This document shows, in pieces, positions 60,625 through 64,000 of a DNA stretch of 64,000 nucleotides; the stretch's first letter is position 1; every line of letters begins with the position of its first letter. The DNA is from Endomychus coccineus (Eukaryota; Arthropoda; Insecta; Coleoptera; Endomychidae), in NCBI GenBank assembly GCA_958510875.1, contig CAUEHT010000001.1, positions 620,001 through 684,000 on the forward strand, read 5' to 3'. The notes under the pieces are model-generated. The model was not told where the DNA came from, did not search any database, and worked only from the letters and a program-made list of their open reading frames with translations. The position numbers were made by a program, and so were the translations under genes.

Positions 60625-63600
60625 ATGGCTGAATTGAAATCTTTAATTTCTAAACGTGCAAATGTCAAAGCTCGCTTGACTAGATTCTCAAATTATCATA
60701 CAAGTTATGTAGAATCTAATGCTAATGATTTAGAACTTATGAAGTCTAGATTAGAAAAACTAGAACTATCGTGGCAAGATTTTGACAACATTCAAAATCA
60801 GATAGAAGAGATTGACGATTCGGAAGAGCAATCTTCTGAACGTGAAGCTTTCGAAAATAGCTTTTTTGAAATTATAGCCAAATATAAAATTAGTATCAAA
60901 GAAACGTAACAGTATTTCTAGTGAAGACAGGGCATCCGATGTGTCTAATTTTCACATTAATAATGGTCACATTAAATTACCGACAATAAATCTACCAGAA
61001 TTTGATGGAGATTATCAAAATTGGTTAGCATTTCACGATACTTTTAATAGTATTATTCACGAAAATGAAACTCTGTCCAATACGCAGAAATTTCATTATC
61101 TAAAGTCATCGCTGAAATCAGAAGCAGCACGCGTCATTCAAGCGTTACCTATTTCAAAAGATAATTATTTAAATGCTTGGGAATTATTGAAAGAAAGTTA
61201 TGAAAATAGGAGGCTCATAGTGCAAAGTCATATAAATGCATTGTTTAATTTAGCACCTGTTAGCAATTCAGCAAGTTCTTTAAGAAAGCTCTTAGACACT
61301 ATAGACACACATTTGCGGGCACTAGATTCATTAAACCTATCGATTGATAAGATGTCACACGTTTTGATTATTCACTTAATAAATTCTAAATTAGATTTTA
61401 CAACTCGAAAGGCTTGGGAATCATCTATTCCGGGAACCGAGCTTCCTACTATCGACCAATTTATCGTATTTTTGCGTAAGCAATATCAATTATTAGAATC
61501 GCTTGATAATACCCAATCAAAATCAAATAAGCCAAACACCAATATCGCTCCGATTAATAAAACTCTAAGTCGTAAATCCGCGACAAATGTATCTAATTTG
61601 ACCAACAAAGCTAAATGTTCGATTTGTTATAAAACTCATTTTAATAATCAATGTCCCAATTTATTAAATTTACCTGTCTCTGAACGGTTAAATTTAGTAA
61701 AGGAGCATAAACTATGCATTAATTGCTTGAAGGGAAATCACTTTGTAGCCGATTGTAAGTCGTCACTTTGTAAAGTATGTAATAATAAACATCATACTTT
61801 ATTACATTTTCAAAAGGGAATCCCTGATAATTCCGAAAGTGTACCTGCAATATACCCACAACCTTCGATATCCGCCAACCATTCCAGACGCATTTCAAGT
61901 TCTCAAATTTTATTATCAACGGCAATTGTCGAAATTGTTGATAAAAATGATATACCTCACAAAGCTAGAGCTCTTCTCGATGTCGGGTCTCAATCAAATT
62001 TTATTTCTCAATCACTTTTCAAAAAACTCAACATGCCATACAAGCATATTAGTCTGACAATAGGAGGGATAAATCAATCTACATCTGAGGCCAATAGATT
62101 GGTTAATGTCAAAATTAAATCTAGGTTCAATGCCTTTTCTGCTAATATATCTTGCATAATATTATCAAGAATCACGGATAATTTACCTCTGTATTCATTG
62201 CCTTATTCAATGTGCGCTATACCTCCCAATATCAAATTAGCCGACCCACAATTCAATATATCTGCCCCTATAGATTTGCTTATAGGCGCCGAACTATTTT
62301 GGGATTTACTTTGTGTAGGTCAAATAAAGGGTTCTAGGGGTCAACCTCATTTACAAAAAACTCATTTGGGTTGGGTCATTGGTGGGCATATTAAAGGATT
62401 GACATCCTCGAATCATTCTGTCAGTAACCATTCTTTAGAAAAGCAGCTAGCCAGTTTTTGGCAATTAGAGGAACCTTGCACAATAAAGCCAACATGTTCA
62501 AAACAGGAAAGAGAATGTGAAGATCATTTTGCAACTACCGTTAAACGAAATGTTGACGGTCGATTTGTTGTGAAGCTGCCCTTTAAATATAACAAACAAC
62601 CATTAGGCGAATCGAAGTCTATAGCGTTGAAACGTTTCTACAACATAGAGCGAAAATTGTTGAAAAACTCAAATTTAAGGAACTTATACACTGGATTCAT
62701 TAAGGAATATCTCGAATTAGGCCATATGGAATTATTTGACACTGGGAAACAAATCAATAACTCTGAATATTTTTATCTACCACATCATGGGGTTCTAAAG
62801 GAAGCTAGCACAACTACAAAACTTCGAGTGGTATTTGATGGGTCCTCTAAAACAACAACAAATATTAGTCTAAACGATAATCTCATGGTAGGGCCTAAAT
62901 TACAAGACGATATTTTCGATATTCTTTTGAGATTTCGCACTTTTAAATATGTTTTTTCGGCTGATATCACTAAAATGTATCGGCAAATTTTAGTTCATGA
63001 CAATGATCGAAATTATCAATGTATTTTATGGCGTAATAATCCACAAGACCAAATTAGAACTTATAGACTCAACACGGTAACGTACGGAACGGCTTCGGCC
63101 TCCTATTTAGCCATACGATGTTTACAACAATTAGCAAAGGACGAATACGAATATTACCCCGAAGCATGTTCAATTATTCGACGAGATTTTTATGTTGACG
63201 ATGTCTTCACAGGCAGTAATTCATTAGATCACGCAATTAGCATACGGGACGATATTAAAAACATTCTCTTGAAAGGTGGCTTTGAATTAAACAAGTGGGA
63301 ATCTAACGTTTCGCAATTAATTCCTAGTTCAAATTATGGAACGCAATCGCATGTTGTAAATATAAACGAAATGGAAAGTACGAAAACTTTAGGATTATTA
63401 TGGAATAGTGCAGATGATATACTCAAATACAATTTTAATGTCACTCTTGATTCAAAAAATCGCGTAACAAAACGGTTAATTCTTTCAACGATAGCACACA
63501 TTTTTGATCCTTTAGGCCTAATAGCTCCTGTTGTGGTAATTAGCAAGTTAATTTTGCAAAAATTGTGGTCATTAAAGTGCCATTGGGACGATTCAGTTCC

Positions 63601-64000
63601 TCTCGAGTTATATTCAACATGGAAGCAACATATTAATCAGCTATGTTCAATAAGAGACTTAAGTATACCTCGATTTATCATGTCAGGCGAAAAATTATTG
63701 AATGTAGAAATTCACGGTTTCTGCGACGCTTCCGAATTAGCTTATGGTACCTGCATTTACTTAAAAACAAAAGACGAACATGGCAACATTACGGTTAACT
63801 TAATATGTTCCAAATCTAGAGTAGCACCTTTAAATAAAATATCTTTACCTCGTTTAGAATTGAGCGGAGCGCTACTTCTTGCACAATTATTTGATAGAGT
63901 CAAGACTAAACTTAATATTCGTATCGATCGCGTTTATTATTGGACTGATTCTACCATAGTTTTGGCCTGGTTATCTAAGGAATCTAGTAGCTGGAAAACT
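60625..64000 (+). CDS. BEL/Pao gag-pol (partial), one frameshift
   Basis: The N-terminal gag frame 60625-60909 is joined by a one-base frame change near 60895 to a frame open to the end. Order: gag capsid (LPEFDGDYQNWLAFHDTF), two Cys/His knuckles (CINCLKGNHFVADC, CKVCNNKHHTLLH), protease with ALLDVGSQSNFIS, RT with FSADITKMYRQI, YGTASASYLA and catalytic FYVDD, and RNase H (GFCDASELAYG). The integrase should follow beyond 64000. The protease has DVGS where D-S/T-G is usual. Confidence 0.9.

Larger units (their letters stand above)
59844..64000 (+). mobile_element. BEL/Pao retrotransposon, running off the window
   Basis: LTR, gag and pol of BEL/Pao type with no stop in pol from about 60910 to the window end. 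It is inserted next to or in the truncated Gypsy pol. Confidence 0.9.

Overview
The window looks like intergenic, transposon-dense DNA from an arthropod nuclear genome, most likely an insect. It is AT-rich, and its coding content is almost entirely mobile elements: two Polinton/Maverick (adintovirus-like) elements, CR1-like and R4/Dong-like non-LTR elements, Ty3/Gypsy and BEL/Pao LTR elements, a Penelope-like element, a MULE, a Helitron and small TIR elements. The only candidate for an ordinary cellular gene is two or three exons on the minus strand near 53.65-54.19 kb. The species cannot be named from the sequence.

Layout. (1) 50-15830: a minus-strand CR1/jockey-like LINE, cut in its reverse transcriptase by Polinton 1 (766-13025). 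Polinton 1 has a perfect 6-bp target duplication and inverted arms of 2.67 and 3.00 kb. It keeps a capsid set (major capsid split by one stop, penton-like protein, fibre-like protein, DUF8207-like protein, packaging ATPase) but only relics of the integrase and DNA polymerase. Two satellite arrays fill the space between ATPase and right arm. (2) 15830-20520: gene-free, with Penelope-like remnants, a hammerhead-ribozyme-like fold and a long hairpin. (3) 20523-50720: Polinton 2, probably inserted in a Penelope-like element. It carries two paralogous small genes, major capsid, penton-like protein, an orphan, an adenain-like protease, a phospholipase A2 protein, ATPase, DUF8207-like and fibre-like proteins, integrase, a possible nucleotidyltransferase-like gene, protein-primed DNA polymerase B and an OB-like small protein, and ends in an unusual spliced gene. 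Most of these are broken; the integrase is intact. (4) Inside the third intron of that spliced gene, a Dong-like LINE sits in a TAA repeat, and a young Gypsy element sits inside the LINE (39502-46973). A Helentron-like fragment lies at 49086-50060. (5) 50800-52945: Penelope-like remnant interrupted by a 1.38-kb MULE with a 9-bp target duplication. (6) 53650-57400: unidentified exons, a 1.45-kb TIR element and a non-autonomous Helitron. (7) 57.7-64 kb: a truncated Gypsy element cut by a BEL/Pao element that runs off the window.

How the genes relate. The two Polintons share homologous capsid modules, but relative to the major capsid and penton genes the ATPase-DUF8207-fibre-integrase block is in opposite orientation. 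Polinton 1 looks like a deletion derivative that kept ends and capsid genes and would need integrase and polymerase in trans. The most novel-looking locus is the Polinton 2 gene at 36125-48890: small phase-2 exons, four of them ending in a short acidic-hydrophobic motif resembling a SUMO-interacting motif.
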